A stretch of DNA of 64,000 bases from Neodiprion pinetum (Eukaryota; Arthropoda; Insecta; Hymenoptera; Diprionidae): the NCBI RefSeq assembly GCF_021155775.2, contig NC_060233.1:39959077-40023076 (forward strand). The letters run 5' to 3'. Within the stretch, counting starts at the first letter, position 1. Each line of letters starts with the position of its first letter. Shown in pieces: positions 11,501 through 27,000 of the stretch. The translations under genes and the position numbers were made by a program. The notes beneath the pieces are model-generated. The model was not told where the DNA came from and made no database searches. It saw nothing but the letters and a program-made list of their open reading frames with translations.

Positions 11501-14500
11501 GAAGATTTCACGCTCGATATTAACCGGCTTTGAAATTTTTAATCGATTCAAACTATTATACTCGATTTTATACTCGTTCGTGTATCAAAATAAAACGCAC
11601 ACAGTCTAATGAGCCGTGTAAATGATCGAGTTTATCGCAGAAGCAGAGGTCTGCAAAGTCGTCGAGAATGGGATCGAAAAGTGAAGTCATGTTATTTCCA
11701 GACTGTACGTATTATGCAAATGTGAGGCAAGGCCGCGACCTTAAACCAATTACTCACTATTTCGTTGATTGTTTCGAGACGTTTCGCCGGCTCGAATCGA
11801 CCGTCAACGTGAGTGACACTCCCTTGACGTACGGTAAGTGATTCATTTACCAGCGTTATCCTAACAAACAAACGATAATTGGACAGTTCTGAACCGCCAC
11901 ATTCACCCACATGCGTGGACCACAAACTTGCGGCCTCTGTTACTCACACATGCTCTCCGAATCGTATCAAACAATTAATTGCAGCGATAATTATCTACCT
12001 AATGTTGTCTAACGTCAGTATTTCGTCATTTGAAGTAACATATAGGTATCTCAATATTTGATAGATCGTTTCAGTAATGGCCACATGAAACTGACTAGCG
12101 ATATCTGAAAAAATCGGACAATTTATTGGCGACATGTAAGCGTCTTTGCAAGTTGTACTCTGACAATACGCGAAATGATGACCAATTTGTTTGGAAAGGG
12201 CACAATTATGGATATCATTGAGAATATTTCCATAGACGGTCCTTCGAACTGTTACTATCGCCATTTCCACACCAGATACGATGCAGACTTGAAAAGAACG
12301 ATTTGCTGCGAATCGTGACTACGTACGTGATATGAGTCTGTAATAACTGCATTAGAAATGAAAGTAAACTGAGTTGGGCAGGTTTGCCTCCGAACGCTTT
12401 CGCGAACATCACATCTCGCTCAGCTTCACACTGCATTGTTATAGTAGGTAGGAACTATCACTTAACAATTAGTAGTGAATCGCTGTGCCGGAACGAACAT
12501 AACGAGACGTTTAAGGAACTGTTTGTACATCATCATCGGCAACTGTAAAAACTGATCTCAACCTTTCGATTGTTCGTGCCTTTCTCGTCTATTCTTTCTG
12601 CTCCATGGATCACTTGATCCTTAGATCTGAGAACTACGACAAACGGCCAAGAATGCAAAACGAAATAGAATAAACAATTCGAATTCACTAAATGCAAATC
12701 ACGTCAATAATACGCGTACCATGCATATAAAAGAAATTTTTCAGCCCGGGGTTCGCGACCTGTAAGCTCCATATCAAGATATTCACACTCTTTAATTTTT
12801 CGCATCGACGAGCAGCTGACCCAGCGTGAACCACGTCCAATTATGAGCTGCATTAAATCGTTCGCTAAAACCGGAAACGATGAAGCAGTTCCGCCTATAC
12901 AGATAAGAGGGCGAGAGAATTGAACCGCTCCTTGCATATCACGGTGAAGACATCCTCGCGTAATCTCCCCGTAATATCTTCGATATGAAATTCCATATTT
13001 TCACGGTCCAAAACTCCATGAACGCCCATGTAACAGACAATCGTGCGAATATGTGTCTCGGGTATTTTGCCCGGGAGAAAGCGTGTCTCATTTCGGAATC
13101 GGCTGAACTGAGGCAGCCCACGTTGGTTGTCTCAGGCCATTGTCCACCTGCACCTGTGTACGTTGTTTATGGCGGCAAAATACCTGCACGGGTACCTTTT
13201 GCAGTAGCCCTGCATCGCACAATAGGCTACTCGCTCAAAGTGGACAAGACGCGTTAATTTCTTGCGCTTTCATTGCCACTCTTGCGTGTGTGTGGCAGTA
13301 GATGCGCCATGTGACTGTGGCCTAGCCGTACACTTTGGTACTTATCTCGGCATCCATCCGCAGCCAGGGCATCTGAAAAACGGATTGCGGCCGGTTGCGC
13401 AATTTCACCGCAGTGTTATGCTCCACTTCCAGAGGCAATGAGTGCAGCGCAAAAAAGACTCGAACGAGAAGCGGACACGCGTTGATTATTGTTTACAAAA
13501 TTTTCGAGCTTACATAAATTCATTATATTTTCATGGATTGATTGCTGCGGTTTTTTTTTTCTACCTTGAATAACGACGATCGTACAATATTTTGAAAAAC
13601 TCAAGTTGTCCTTTTTTTTTCGTACCGTTTGAGTCCCTGGACCGATTTTTTTGGCAAATTTAACGAACTACTGGGCATAGAATCGAAAGCGTTGCTTCAA
13701 AAACTGTTCTCTCCATCCCCATTCATAGATTTATATATATATATTTATACTAGCCTCTGAGCCCATAGATTATATCGAATGCGTGTCGGATAGCACGTGT
13801 TGATTTGAATGGATTTGGCGGCCACTTTCTTTCACGTGTATCTCCGCGGCTCTCTTAACTATAAGATCGGCTTTTGTTGCTCGATTTGAATTTCTTTTTG
13901 AGTAGGTGTACGTGATCAGTATAGCAAACAGACTCGGCTCGTTAATATTCAGCCAAAGGCGAATGCTGCTCTCCGTATAACACAACCTGCACGAATTTGC
14001 GACAGAGTCAATATACAGATATAATACAATTCTTCTGTAAGCTCTTTGTTTTCTTTCTATTTTTAGTCTCTTGCAAGCACCGCGTGTGAATTGTTACTTT
14101 TACGGAAATTTCCATAAAAACAGTTGTGGGGAAATTCGGTTATTTTCCAATGCTCGGTAAACGCGACTGCAGAGAATTCCTCAGGCGTGGTTTCTTATCT
14201 TGCGTATGCTAATATTGTGTCCGGTATATATTAGACATTCTGTGACGCGATCGGATTGCTTCCGCCTGACATCCAACGAGCTCACGGCTTTGCGACGTTG
14301 ATTTTTGACACCCATGTATAACGCATTACGTCCAAAACAACTTTGAAAGTGAAACTAGAGTTAAAAAACAGAGTTAAACTTTTTTCACCCATCGTTTCCA
14401 TTTTTTCTTGCGACCCGCGGCTCCCTTCGTTTCAAACTTGCATAAAAATCTTCGTAGTCAGGTACTCTAGGCTTGGTTTTCGTCAAGCGAACGTTGACTC

Positions 14501-15000
14501 AGGTTTCTTCAACCGACCCAAGACCCCGTAGGGCATCTTTCACGGCCCAGACAGTGGTCAACACCGTCATATCTCGCAACAGAAACCCTGTCTCTCCCTA
14601 TGCATATGGCGTAACTTGCGGAGCGAATGCTGCATTGACCGCCTCGGAGGCGCCTCCCAGGTATGTAATGCATCCGATGCGGAGGCACACGCGTTCGGCC
14701 GTCCTTCTCCGCATGCCTCCGCACATGCCTAAAAAAGGAAATGAGAGAAAAATGTGAGCCGAAGGAATCGTTACGGTGGCATTAGACGGTACGGAATCAT
14801 CGCATCGAGGGAATAGATGAAAACGGAAGACAAATTTGCGGTAAAGTCGAAGATCAAGTACGGAATTTGTTTCGTCCAAAGCATGAGCGGCCGTTCGTGG
14901 ACAACAAAAAGTCAACCGTTTCTGCACGTATAATATGACGCTCGCAACTCGACTCTGTTTCACAACGCTATTTAACACTCCTTTTATCCACGGCGTCCAC
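8521..15000. other. Gene-poor stretch, no supported coding region
   Basis: No open frame here resembles a known family. A short possible exon with a start (ATG at 9216) and donor (GTGAGA at 9258), followed by an acceptor at 9617, would give only about 30 residues, and I did not accept it. A 145-codon frame at 9804-10241 and a 187-codon minus-strand frame at 15161-14598 have no motif, signal peptide or splice context. Confidence 0.5.
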
Positions 15001-18000
15001 CGAACCAAATGGCTATGTGGACCGTCAGGACGCTGTTCTATCGTATATGTGAATTTTGTCCTGTTTTTATGCAAAGACGAAAGATGTCGCAAGGCCGTGT
15101 ATAACTCATCTGGATGTAGGTACTTTACAGTCGCAGAATAAGGTCTTGCACAATTGTTCACTCGGCAAAATTCAACTCAACAAGGCATGTTAACCGAAAG
15201 TACCTGTTATCGTCTCGTAATGGAAGTGCCCGTAACGCCGACCACGTATGTGTATGCAAATCAGTCACTTAAAATTGCTCGCCGTTGCGCGTTGTGTGCC
15301 TGTCCGGTTTCACGCTTTGTCCTCCTCCTCTCTTTCCTCGGCGTTTTGCTGATCGATTTTTCGTGTCTTCATCTCCCTAATCGAAACCCACTTCCTTTCT
15401 ATGACATAATGATCTCGGTTTTACACAGAGATCGGTTGTAACTCGATGAGTGGATGTCTTGTTTCAATGGTTGATGCTAATAATTGCTTGTAAAAAAAAT
15501 TTTTCTAAATAAAATATCGGAATCACAAACGAAAACAAAGATTTTTCGTAATAACTGACAGTTCGATGAGTTTTCATAAACATGGAACGGTTTTAGCATT
15601 CGAGCAAGTTTCAACCTTATACCCGTAAAATTCAATGTAGAACAATTCTGCTATAAAATCGAAAGAAAGGTTTTAGTTCAAGTGAATTGCGTAACCAACG
15701 ATCGATTTTTCCTTCAACAAGAGTAAAAATGTTTAAAAAATGGAATGGGTACCTGATTTCCAACGGGGAGATTATGACGGTGTCAATTCATTTCCGTTGG
15801 GCGGGAGGTCGAATGTTACGCGCGTCTTTTTTGACGTTCACAAATTTCAAATGACACGTGGAGCGATGTGGCGGCGAAGATTGTTTAATCCAGAGAGCGC
15901 GAGAGGTCGAGAGATCGTTTCTCCGTGGTGGCGAACAAGCCATTCGCCCACTTTCGCGTTGCCAAACGGTTAATGGTTTGCCGAAAGAACAACCTGCCGT
16001 CGTGTTCCTTGGCCTCGCTCGATTTCCCAGTAGCAGATTATCAGGGTGCGCCCGGGTCCTGCGGACGCGTAAGGTCCAGGTGTCGATTGGACGATTTTGA
16101 TCTCCTCGAGCCTGAAACGACGCTGCAGACTGCAGAGAACGAGGATCGCCGTGTCTAGACAGAGACGGACGGAACTTGATTTATGGTTCATTTTTTATTC
16201 ATGTTCGTATGACACCGCTCGAACGCAGTCTTAATGCGCCTTTTAGCGAGCAGTTTACGGTGACATAAGATGTCGTTTGATCCCTCAAACTAGATCCAAA
16301 TAACACACGTATCTTACGAAACTTATATTCTTATTATTTAAATAATATCTGAGGAGAAAATTGAACCGTACTGTTATTAGCATAACAAGGAGTATAGGAT
16401 TTTTATATAATTATACATTATATAAATTCATAGGAAAAGATTTACATTTCACTAAATCTTGTCGGCGATAAATCAAAATCGTTTTAACTGTTGCAAATTT
16501 CTATGCAAATGTAAAAGTTTCTAATTCTAACGTACGCGAATAACTGCCTATCTCTTGAAATGAAATGTTCACGAATGAATTATGATCCCAATCATTGTCC
16601 AAGTCTTACGGTTATTGCACTGCGCTTACGTAACCCTTGACTACCAAGTGCAATCCGCACGTCAGGACTCTAAACGCGAAATGTTCTCGAAATTGCATAA
16701 AATTCGCGATTTGACAGGATACAAAAATTGCGTTACTTCCGGGTTACAGCGAAGAATGTTCGGTTACACCTAAATTGCACTAACGACTAAGATTGTCGCG
16801 GTAAATCCCAAACGTGAGTATATAAAATAAGGTTGAAAGGAGGCTGATACGGGCTTGGCTGGGTAAATACCGCATCAATTCACACCTGTTCTACTATAGG
16901 TATTAACGAGGTACTTGTGTAGTGAGGTCATGCGAATTGCCACCACTTTGTTGTGTCAAGTCGGTTGTTGCTTCGTTTTCGGTTTGAAGAAAATTCACAC
17001 TTAGGTTCTACACAACGGTCCAACCACCGTGACTCTCGTCGTAAATATATAGAGAAACAGGAAGTTCGAATGAAAGAAAAAATAAATAAACATATAAATA
17101 GAGTCAGGCGTATAAATTTGTTACAGAATCGTTACGTGTGGTTGCCAAAAGAAATTAGCACTCCAATTTAGTGTAAAAATATATTCGCGCATTCCGTCAT
17201 ATTGTGTTCACGTCATTTTTTTTTTTTTCTTTTCTTTTTTGACTTGGGCAATAACAATAACGATAATAATTTTTTTCCCTACATATTATACTTTGCATAA
17301 CGCAATCATATCCACACTCCGCGGTCAATTCTGACATTAACGATGTTTTGTCGCGTATCGTAGTCATCCGCGTTTATAACAATATGCCGCGAGTAATGCA
17401 CGCGGATGTTGTATTTATGTAGGCACGCGTGATTTACCGATTTCCAATTGTAAGTTAACGAGGAACTTGGCAATGCGGCATCCGAGGAAGCCATTATTCA
17501 TATCTACTACCGGCGATGACTGATTACAGTGTCGAAAATCGTGGTGCTTGCTCTTCATTGAACGAATAACGAACGTCGTTTTCTTCTCCTTCGTTTTTCT
17601 CCTCTATCTTTTATCTCCAAGAACGAAGATGTTCGATGTAAGGAAGCGACAAAATGGGGACACGTATAAATCGAGTGAATGAAATTTATTGGAAGTGCGA
17701 AGGTAAAAATAAATCTTTTCGATGTTCTTCGGCTCGGAGAACCATGGTTTTGTCGAATACGGTAAAGAACTTCACCAAGGTCTTGGAGGTATAATGCAGA
17801 TATTCGGGTATTCAATAACGAAACGAAAAAATCTGCGTTACTCGGCTCTTCTCGCTTTACCACTCGAAAGAATTCATCTCTGTCGTTATGCGCGCACATT
17901 AGTTGCAAACTCGAGGTTCAGAGATAAAGGAGGCGATTAAGCTCAGCGCCGGTTTAAGAAACGCGACCGTTTTAGCTCAGCTTTAAAAGATTTGTTCGGA

Positions 18001-21000
18001 GCGTGCGAGACGCGTTGCATCCATCGCATTATAGTAACGTCGTGGGATAATCGTGCCGCCCAAATCCAAGAATTGCCTGTATAGAAAAAGGTAGAGAGAT
18101 AGAGAAAAGAGAAAAAAAGAGACCAGCCGAAACCTCGAAGGATACAATTTCAATAGAATCTGACTGTCTCTATTTCGAAAACTAAACGCCGGTGACGCAG
18201 CTAATTAAAAATTTAGATCCAACGTGTCACAATCCTCCGAAACTGGACTTACTTGGACCGCGTGTATTTTTTTCTAAATGTATTCGGAATACCTCTGCTG
18301 GACCAAGTAAGCTGCGGCAATAATCGTTCCTCATGCCGGCTGCAGGCCACGACAATCAGAGATGTCAGAGTCGTTAGACCTCTGCATAATTCATCACTGA
18401 GAGGAAGAGAAGAAAGAGAGAAATCAAAAAAAAAAAAAATGCGAAGAATGGAAGACAAAAACGATCAGAAAAAGCGCAAAATAATTACACAAGGCTCGGC
18501 GCGCGGCGCTTAAGGATGCTGGTTCCTCGATTACGTATTGACACGTCGAAAATTCGGAGTAAACATCCATTTTTCAAACGAGCTAAACAATGCCGGACAG
18601 TCCCGCTAACCAAGATCGCAAATAGGATATTGTATATTTAAAGACATGACCAAGGTGGACGTTTTTTCCGTTTATACTACACCAGATGCGTAACTATTTC
18701 TTACATCTCTCGTCATGCGTTATACGTATTTACGTAACTTCGCGTTGTATACCTACAATACTTGCCGACTCGGTACGCTAAAACGATTTGCGAAATTCGA
18801 TCACCGTTCTGTTAACAACGATTTTGCCCCAGTTCCATCTATTCCACTACCGGAACCGATTCGTTGGTCCTTTTTCCACTACAGCTGACTCATCGATTTA
18901 TCGTTAGCAATTAGTTGGCGAATGAATTGCTGACCAGTCTGTAATGTACGGTATATGTCCGTATTGCAGACACGAGTTAGTTGTCTGTAACCCCGGGCGA
19001 AGGACGCTGAAACCGAACCTTTTGTTGGGTCGAATCGACTCCGGTTCCGGGAGTAAATCGAAATCGAAATTGAAATTGCAGTAAATTTCTAGGGCAATAA
19101 ATAGCGTGGTGCACGAACAGCAAATGGATTTTCGCAATCGCGCGATTTGTTTCCCACCAGAAAATAACACATATAAATATACCGAGTGACCGAAAGTTCG
19201 AATCGAATGTGCAATTGGCTCGAAATATTTCCAAGGATTTCGAGGCTCTTCAGGCCCGAGGCGTTGAAGAATTGGACCTGTTTCTTAAAATTTTTTTCAA
19301 CTTAGCTCGTTACGCTTTGCGTGCCTCAATCACGTCAGCGAATTTGGTGGAAGATATAAAGGCTGCGGAGCAAGGATTTCCTAAATCACGTACGCTGGCA
19401 AAATCACGGCTATTATTTACATTGAATTTATTTTTCATGGAATTAAACCACTGCCCAAATACGGAGCAGACGAAATTTCGTTCCGTCCGTCGTCGGTGGC
19501 GATTTTTACCGATCCATGACGCCTGCTCGATCCCACCTCTACGTTTCTCTGCATGTGTGTGTGTACAATAATTGCGGCAGGAGAAGCCCTCGAGGCGTTG
19601 GTGATTCTTGGACAACGCCCGTACCTACATAACGGGCCCTGAAGCGAGTCTTTCCCTTTCGCCTGCGTTGCGCTGGCGATTTTACACTACGTATAATTTT
19701 TCCACAGAGTTCGCCCTGCAGAGCTTCTTGCTGCCACCGTATTATTCAATTTTTATTGTACTTTGCCTGTGAATTTAGCCTCGAGATATCACGGGGCTAA
19801 TTTGTCACCGCCAATATACTTACCTTCTACCTTGCACGTTTCGCAATTCCGTCCGGCTTGGTACTTACTCTACGTTACGTACGAATCGTTCCCGGATGTA
19901 GAATTTTACGTGCAGGATGTAGCGCAAACACCCACGAAATCGGATGATATCGGAATGAGACTGGGCGAGCCAACTCGATGTAGATATGAGACTATAATCT
20001 TCGCGCTGGAATGTTTGGAGGAGAAAAATAAAACAACAAGGGACAAGAAATATTGTCGTTTTTATCATTTCATTAGGTATGTTGATCTCCCACGCAGCAT
20101 TTTTTATACGGACCGCAGTAATCGATTTTTAGTTTTATATATTTAGTTTAAATAACGCCCGAAACGACGATGGTTTAATTCTTTTTCATTCGATTCCGTA
20201 TAAATTTGTGGCAAAAAAATATTACCGACACGGTGGAAAAGAAAAACAAATCACGGAAGATTACCTTTTTTTCGTCATAGAATGCTTTTTAACATTATCT
20301 TCTGACTTCTCTGTGTAAGAAATTTATTAGAGAATTATAGATATCGGCTGTTAAATGATACTTATTAGCGTCTCAAATTTTCGACGAAAAATTTCAGAAA
20401 GGTCCGTGTTAGGATAGAATAAATATGATAATAATAGAATCAAGGCATTCTGTAGCTAGGAAGTTATCAACCTTGGAGATCTTACGCAATTTTTCTACGA
20501 TCTAAATTTTCTCAAAGCTGTAATCACGGAGTCAAAACAACAAGAGACACGATCGTTGTTTTACGTTATTCTCTTTTGGTTTGTTTGACATCTGCTTGAA
20601 AGAAGGTGAAAAAAATCTGCTTGATTTTTGATGAGTTGTAAGAAAAGAAATTAAAATCCTTCCCAGAATACAAACGAAGAAAAGGGTTTGGAGAATAAAA
20701 ACTTGATTAGTCGATCAATTAAAGATTTTTGAAAGACAAGAAAATTTTTAACGGCTGTAATCGTCCTTCGGGAATCCGATGAATTGAACATTCGCGAAAA
20801 GATATAAAATTATCCGCCTAAATATAACAGAACTTAAGCAGCGAATAGAATCTGGTCTAACTGCAACATATTTTATGAAAAATCATATACCATGCCAAAA
20901 TTGATACCTGACGTTGTGAAAAAAGTTAATATCCAAAACTGCAAGGTAATTTTAGTATTTTTAAAGGTTAATGTGGTAAATAGCGCTTAAAAAAAGGCGT

Positions 21001-24000
21001 GCTTTATTTCCCCCATGAATTCCTGTGTTGCGACACCGCCTGTCACAAGATTTAATTTCGATAATTCTGCCTAGACGCGGTGTCGATAATTATACTATAT
21101 AGACGATGACGGAACCGGGAATGCGGAATCTTACGTAACATCAGGTCAGGATATATTTTGGCAAAAGGATTTGCAGTGACATTTCGCAGTGGCTGTTCGG
21201 GGCGGCCGAGGTAGAATACAGCGAAAAATGTCGTCTCGTATCTCGTTCTAGCGATCGGGTTACCCAGACGATATCTCTCATTGTTCCCAGCTAGCTGTTT
21301 CCGCGTGTGAAATAACACAGACCTCTGTATTAGTGTAATTTTATAACGGCCTTGAGCTTCGCCTGCGAATCTCATCCCGCAGGTAGGAGATAATCTCTCT
21401 CTCAACCAATCCCACGTGATTATTATATAGATGAAATGTCAACGTTTTTATATCGCTTTGATCTCGAAGGCTGCCCCATCTATGACGCTCTCGAAATCCG
21501 AAACACTTCCTGTACACCGATATATGTGTTATTCCACCGCAAACTCACGCTCGTTCCCAACATCCATGCGGGCATCAACGATATCACATACGTCTAGGCT
21601 CATCTATCGCTCATGCTCTCCCTCTATTATAGAATTACCAACAATCAGACGGTATAACCTCGACTGACATTAGACACCTGTAATTTCATACGCGCATTCG
21701 TCTCCATCAGGCTAATATCTCGACGATTCTTATATTCTGCAGAACGGAATACATAACAAGATATCAGATTTTCGGATGATCCGGCGAATTCGATCTTCCA
21801 CGTTCATTTTTTTCTTATTTTAAAATAGTAAAAAAATGTAACAACCGACGACGAATGAATTCTTCATCGAAAATATATATTCACGATATACTTACAGCTG
21901 GAGAAAATTTTACCCAAAATTATAAGAAAAAAAAAAAAAAAATCTATTATATTTTTCTAGAAACAATGTTATAATATTTCAGCAAAGCGACTACATTTCG
22001 TCAATTTCAGTATAATCCACTCGTCAGCGAACGGATCTTTGTTTTTCCTCAGAGTATCAAAGATCTGTGAAACACTTCTGGTCTCTTCGAAACGTCTTGA
22101 GAAAAAAAATTTTTCAAAATACAAGCAACTCGAGCGAACATCCGCCATAATTTTCCCGACTTTACGTCAAAGCTGCTTCGTACTGGCGCGCTGGATAGAT
22201 TAGGTGAAACGAGACACGTCGCCCACTGATCGGGGTAATTGCCGGAGCTTGAGTGCGGAACTTTTCCTCATCTCAAGCATCTCGGCGATCTTAGAAGGAC
22301 GCCTACGTGTGCGAGATTCTCGGTGCACACATAATGAGAAAGAGAATCTCGAGTGACCAGGTCAGTTCGTCGGTGCAACGAATCCGAAGCGAAGCAGGGC
22401 GTGGACTACGTAACCACCTGGCGAAAGTAAAGATATCTGGACTCTTCCTGAATTGTCGCAGGTCGGACCGAGCTGCAAAACGCAGCCGGCAGCGTTTTCT
22501 TATTACAGTACGTGCAGTGTTCGCCGTTTCGTACTTTATGCCTTGCGCGTTTAACGCGTTCGGAGTATCTTGTACCTATAGGTATAAATATCGGCGGAGA
22601 ACCGCGCCTAATTGCCTGCAGCATCGACGTTTTTTGTGAAAGCAATAGATCGGGCTTGATGCAGTACCAGCCTATTTCACGTGCGTGTATAGCGCATAAC
22701 GCAAGCTCGACGCTAAAAATGCATAATCGTTTCGATCATTCTCCATAACTACTCGCTGCGATGTCTGACTAACCGAACTTCCGGTGATCCGTTAGTCGCC
22801 TCGAATGATTCCGTGCCGTGAAACCGCGTGAAAGAATGAATTTCGATTACTTATATAATTTTTAGGCATCGAACGGCTTTCTGTAATTTGGACCACGCGA
22901 GTCAGGCGTTCCCGCGTTTCCAAAACTGATCCGCTTACATATTCATGACTAAAATTGCTCAACCAGCTGCAACTCTCGACGCGTTCGCCGGGATGCAGAA
23001 TTTCCGATCGAATTAAGTTCACTTGGAGTTGCTCGTCTGGAAGGAAAAAAAAAAGAAGGAGGGAAATGTATGCAGAGTTTGTGTAAAGTACAGATTACAT
23101 GCACGCTTAATTTATTGCCAAAATACATTACCGTAACGGGACGTTATGCGAGTCGATAAATATCCGTGAATCCCGACGTTTCCTGCGGATGTGATTAAAT
23201 CGAAATCAAAGATAATTAGGCGATCGATCGGAACTGAGCTGCAGGCGCCACGCTAACTCGGTTTGAAGGTGTTTAATTAAAAACGAATCAGCTCCCGTTT
23301 TGTATCCACGAATACGACGGTCGTATGTATCATTAACGATTCCGTGCATACCTACCGTATGAAATTGACGGCCGCCAGCTTATCCGAGATGTATTTTTTC
23401 TCTATCGCTGATCAAACATATCTGCCAAGGAATACATAACGAGTATACAAATAATTGCACGATTTCTGTAACCGATTAATTATGAAATTATTTCCGCATT
23501 GACTTACATGTACACATTATTTTTGGGTGAAAGCAACGATCATACGATCGGAACAAACCCTATATATGCTCGAGAAAATATCTACCTGCTGATAAATAAA
23601 GTTTATGATTACTTGGAAATAAAAATTTACTGCATACGAATATCGGCGAGGAATCGGGTGATCGGGATACGTAGTTGCGTAATCGAAATAATTCGTACCC
23701 TCAAATATACAGAGATGGCAATTATTATCGTTCTTTATCGATCCTGTTCCAACTTGATTTATCGGTTCGGTTTGAAACCAGCAAGGAACACCTGCGCACC
23801 AATCGCACACGGATTCGATGACGGTGCTCCAATATTCGAACGAGCACAAATGAACGGATTTACGAAAGTTTCGCGGGTTTCGACCGCGGTATAAAATTCG
23901 AAGACCTTATAACGCCGGAGACCTCGAAGTTGCGCCAGGCGGAATTGGCTGACCTTTGCTACGAGGGCCGAGCAGAGAACAGCGTTGTTTATGTGCGAGG

Positions 24001-27000
24001 TAATTAACGGGAACAAATTCACATGCCGTGATCGATCACGTGGTGTCCCGATATCTCAATCAGCGATAATATAATCAATGCGCGGAACTCAATCTCGCAT
24101 TACAGGTTATATGGGAAGAAAAATACGGCGATGAATAATTTTTATCCGTCACTTCGCGGTGAACAAGACACGGTGCAATGTGTTACACATATTATGACGG
24201 ATTTTCAGAAAACTTGTTTCGCGTGGAGAAAGCGATTTATTGACATTTTGATACCCGGTATAATTAATTTTGTGGATTTGCCGCAGGATGCCTCACCTCG
24301 ACTTATTAGTCCAGGCTACTCTCATAGCTGGAGGACAGGCTTAGATTCGTGGATTCGTGAGGGATTAGTTAAGAATCAAACCAGAACCGCAATGCTTACG
24401 TAACCGTTGAACCAATAACGAATCGTGATGTCGAGATATTCGTACCGGGCAATAATTAATAGGCTTACGATATTCGTTGATCCCGTGTATCGCTGATTTC
24501 TGTAAACCGGGAATGAAATCTTTTCGGGATTTAAATAAACGATCTTTTTATTTACACCGAGCAAAAAATTTGTTTTCAATATTTTAACGAGATATTTATA
24601 CACCCACTTATGTGTTTGTATGTAGTCAAATATTTGTCATAGTTGTGTAAATTCAACCGAAGTAATAGTTTTCTTGATCAATTATTTAATTACAAGACGT
24701 TCTTACTTTTGGTTAATTCGTCAGCGGCGCGATGACGGAGCTGCATCATTTTCTTAACTAGCGAGTTCACAGGAACAAAAGGTTAAGAGAACAGATATTT
24801 TAATTAAAAACGTTACGCAGGATGTCGCAAATTGCTTGCAGCAATTGCATCCAGAAATTCAGGGCATATTTCATCGCGGATTTTTGCAACCCACGCACAC
24901 GATATTCTTTCACAGCGGATGCAGGCTATGATTCTCCGTAAAGACGTGATTGAGAATCGTAAAAAAAAATTTGCACCGATGAAAATCGCCTCTCGTATAA
25001 AAGGGAAAGTGGAGAATGACAGACATTCGTCTTGTTTATAGGTGGGAATAACGCGACCGAGTATACAGCCTATTCTCGCGAATACCTCCACGCATATTTA
25101 ACCCGATATACGTATGCCTTCCACCATATTAAAATTATAATATCACCACGCAATGCCCGCGAGGCAAGGCTATTGATTTATATTTTATAGGCCAAGTATG
25201 TTACAGTTGAATTTTATAAGTGCCACGGTTACGGAGGTGTGCGATATTTTTCTGTCGCCAGAAAGAGCTGAAACAGAGAGAAAGAGAGAGAGTGAAAAAA
25301 AAGAAAGATGGAGAGCCCGAAGGGTTTAAAATATGTATAATATGGAATGCGTTGACAAGTCGAGATGGCGTTTCTATTTTTCATTTCAATAAAATTTTTT
25401 CAAAATTTCAAGTTAAAATTTAACCCTGAACTTGTGCGTTCTATGTAATTGCAAAGAAGTGCACAGAGAGATGTGTACACGGAAAAATTTGTTCGCCAGC
25501 AGCGCGAATTGAGTCGAAGGATAAAAAAGCGCGTTTGTAACTTATGAAAACAAATAAATAGAACGGTGGCCAAATACGTCGGCGCGGTCCGCGAATGTCA
25601 CTGTATCGCATCGCGTTATCGTGTTAAATTCGCCCAGCCCGAAACGACTGTAAGCACAAGCTGGGCGTGAAAATAATTAGCATGAAAGAACTATTCAGGA
25701 ACTCGCGCGGATTCCAAAGTCAATGTCGCACAGTTATAGCTTTGGCTCGTTAATCTGAGTCACGGATATTTGGTAGGAGGATGCGCAGAATTCAAGCCTC
25801 GATTTGTATAGTTTCGATCGGACTATGGGTACGTTATGCCTTACAAATCGGTGACCAGCGAATTCAAAAGCAAGACAGAAAATTAACAAAAAATCGATGG
25901 ACTTTGTAGAAATAAAAGAAGAAAAAATCAGATGTGAATGAAAAATAAAACCGAGGTAAGAATTTGGAAGGAGGAGACCCTGGTTAACAGAAAAAGTGAT
26001 CAGATCGGTTTCAAACCCAACCGGTCGCCGCAGGGCGGAGCTAAAAGCGTGCACCAGGGGAATATCGAAAGGAGATAAAAATTCAAAGTTCACCTCTCAG
26101 CCCGGCAGTTAGAACCGATGTTGTCACGTGTGTGCGCCTAATTGCTGCCCGTTCGAGTCGTTACAATCTTCCATAATTCATGCATCGAGACAGCTCTGCA
26201 CCCGTAGGAGAGACGTTCGGTCGATAAAATGCAGTTTCAAAATCCTCAGAGACCGCGCCTAAGATCGGCCTAATGCTCGCGACTCTCAACGCCGATCGGC
26301 GTTTAGCACAATTTTAATAAGTATTCTCGACGGTGACGTAATTCCGTTTCCTCCTGCTTCACCTCCCTCCTCTTCTTCTTTTTCTTCTCCTCCTTCTTCT
26401 TCTTCTACGGCCTTATCCGGCTCGACTTGCTTTTCAGTGTGGTAACTGCATGATTAGGCGATGCACAAGCTTGCTCAGTTTTTACGATGACCAATGATTC
26501 ACCGATCATCGACATCCGCCGCGTTTTTTTCCATAGATTATCTGCATTTTGGTCGGGTTTCGCTTTTCGAACCCTGATCTCTTATCTGGTCCATCTAGGA
26601 TTGAATGACAAGTGAGGCTAAACGTCGAGGCGTCTAATCACACCTGATGGAAACACATGCGCGTTTTCCAAATCGCTTAGGGTAGGCGGATGAGGATGAG
26701 AAGAAGAAGGCGGAGCAGGTGAATGAATGTCATGAAAAATGGGCTGTTAACTTTTAAAAGTATGTATTATACCCGCTTACGAAAGTGTTCTCCATTATAC
26801 ACTACCTGCACGCATACAAGACGATCAGCAGCCTGTAACTGTGCAGCAGCAATGCAGCCAAGTTCAACAACATAGAGTATATTATACAAGATGGAAGGAA
26901 TCTCGTTGGGCGAGATGCAGAGATGAGTATAATTTTCAAGGTTTCCCGATATGTAGAAGGACTTCTTCTTCTTCTGCTCATGCCTCTAATTCCTCATTGC

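Noticed and set aside
14598..15161. 187-codon minus-strand open frame
   Set aside because: No recognisable domain, no signal peptide, no splice context; overlapping frames on the plus strand are equally open, as expected by chance in balanced-GC sequence.
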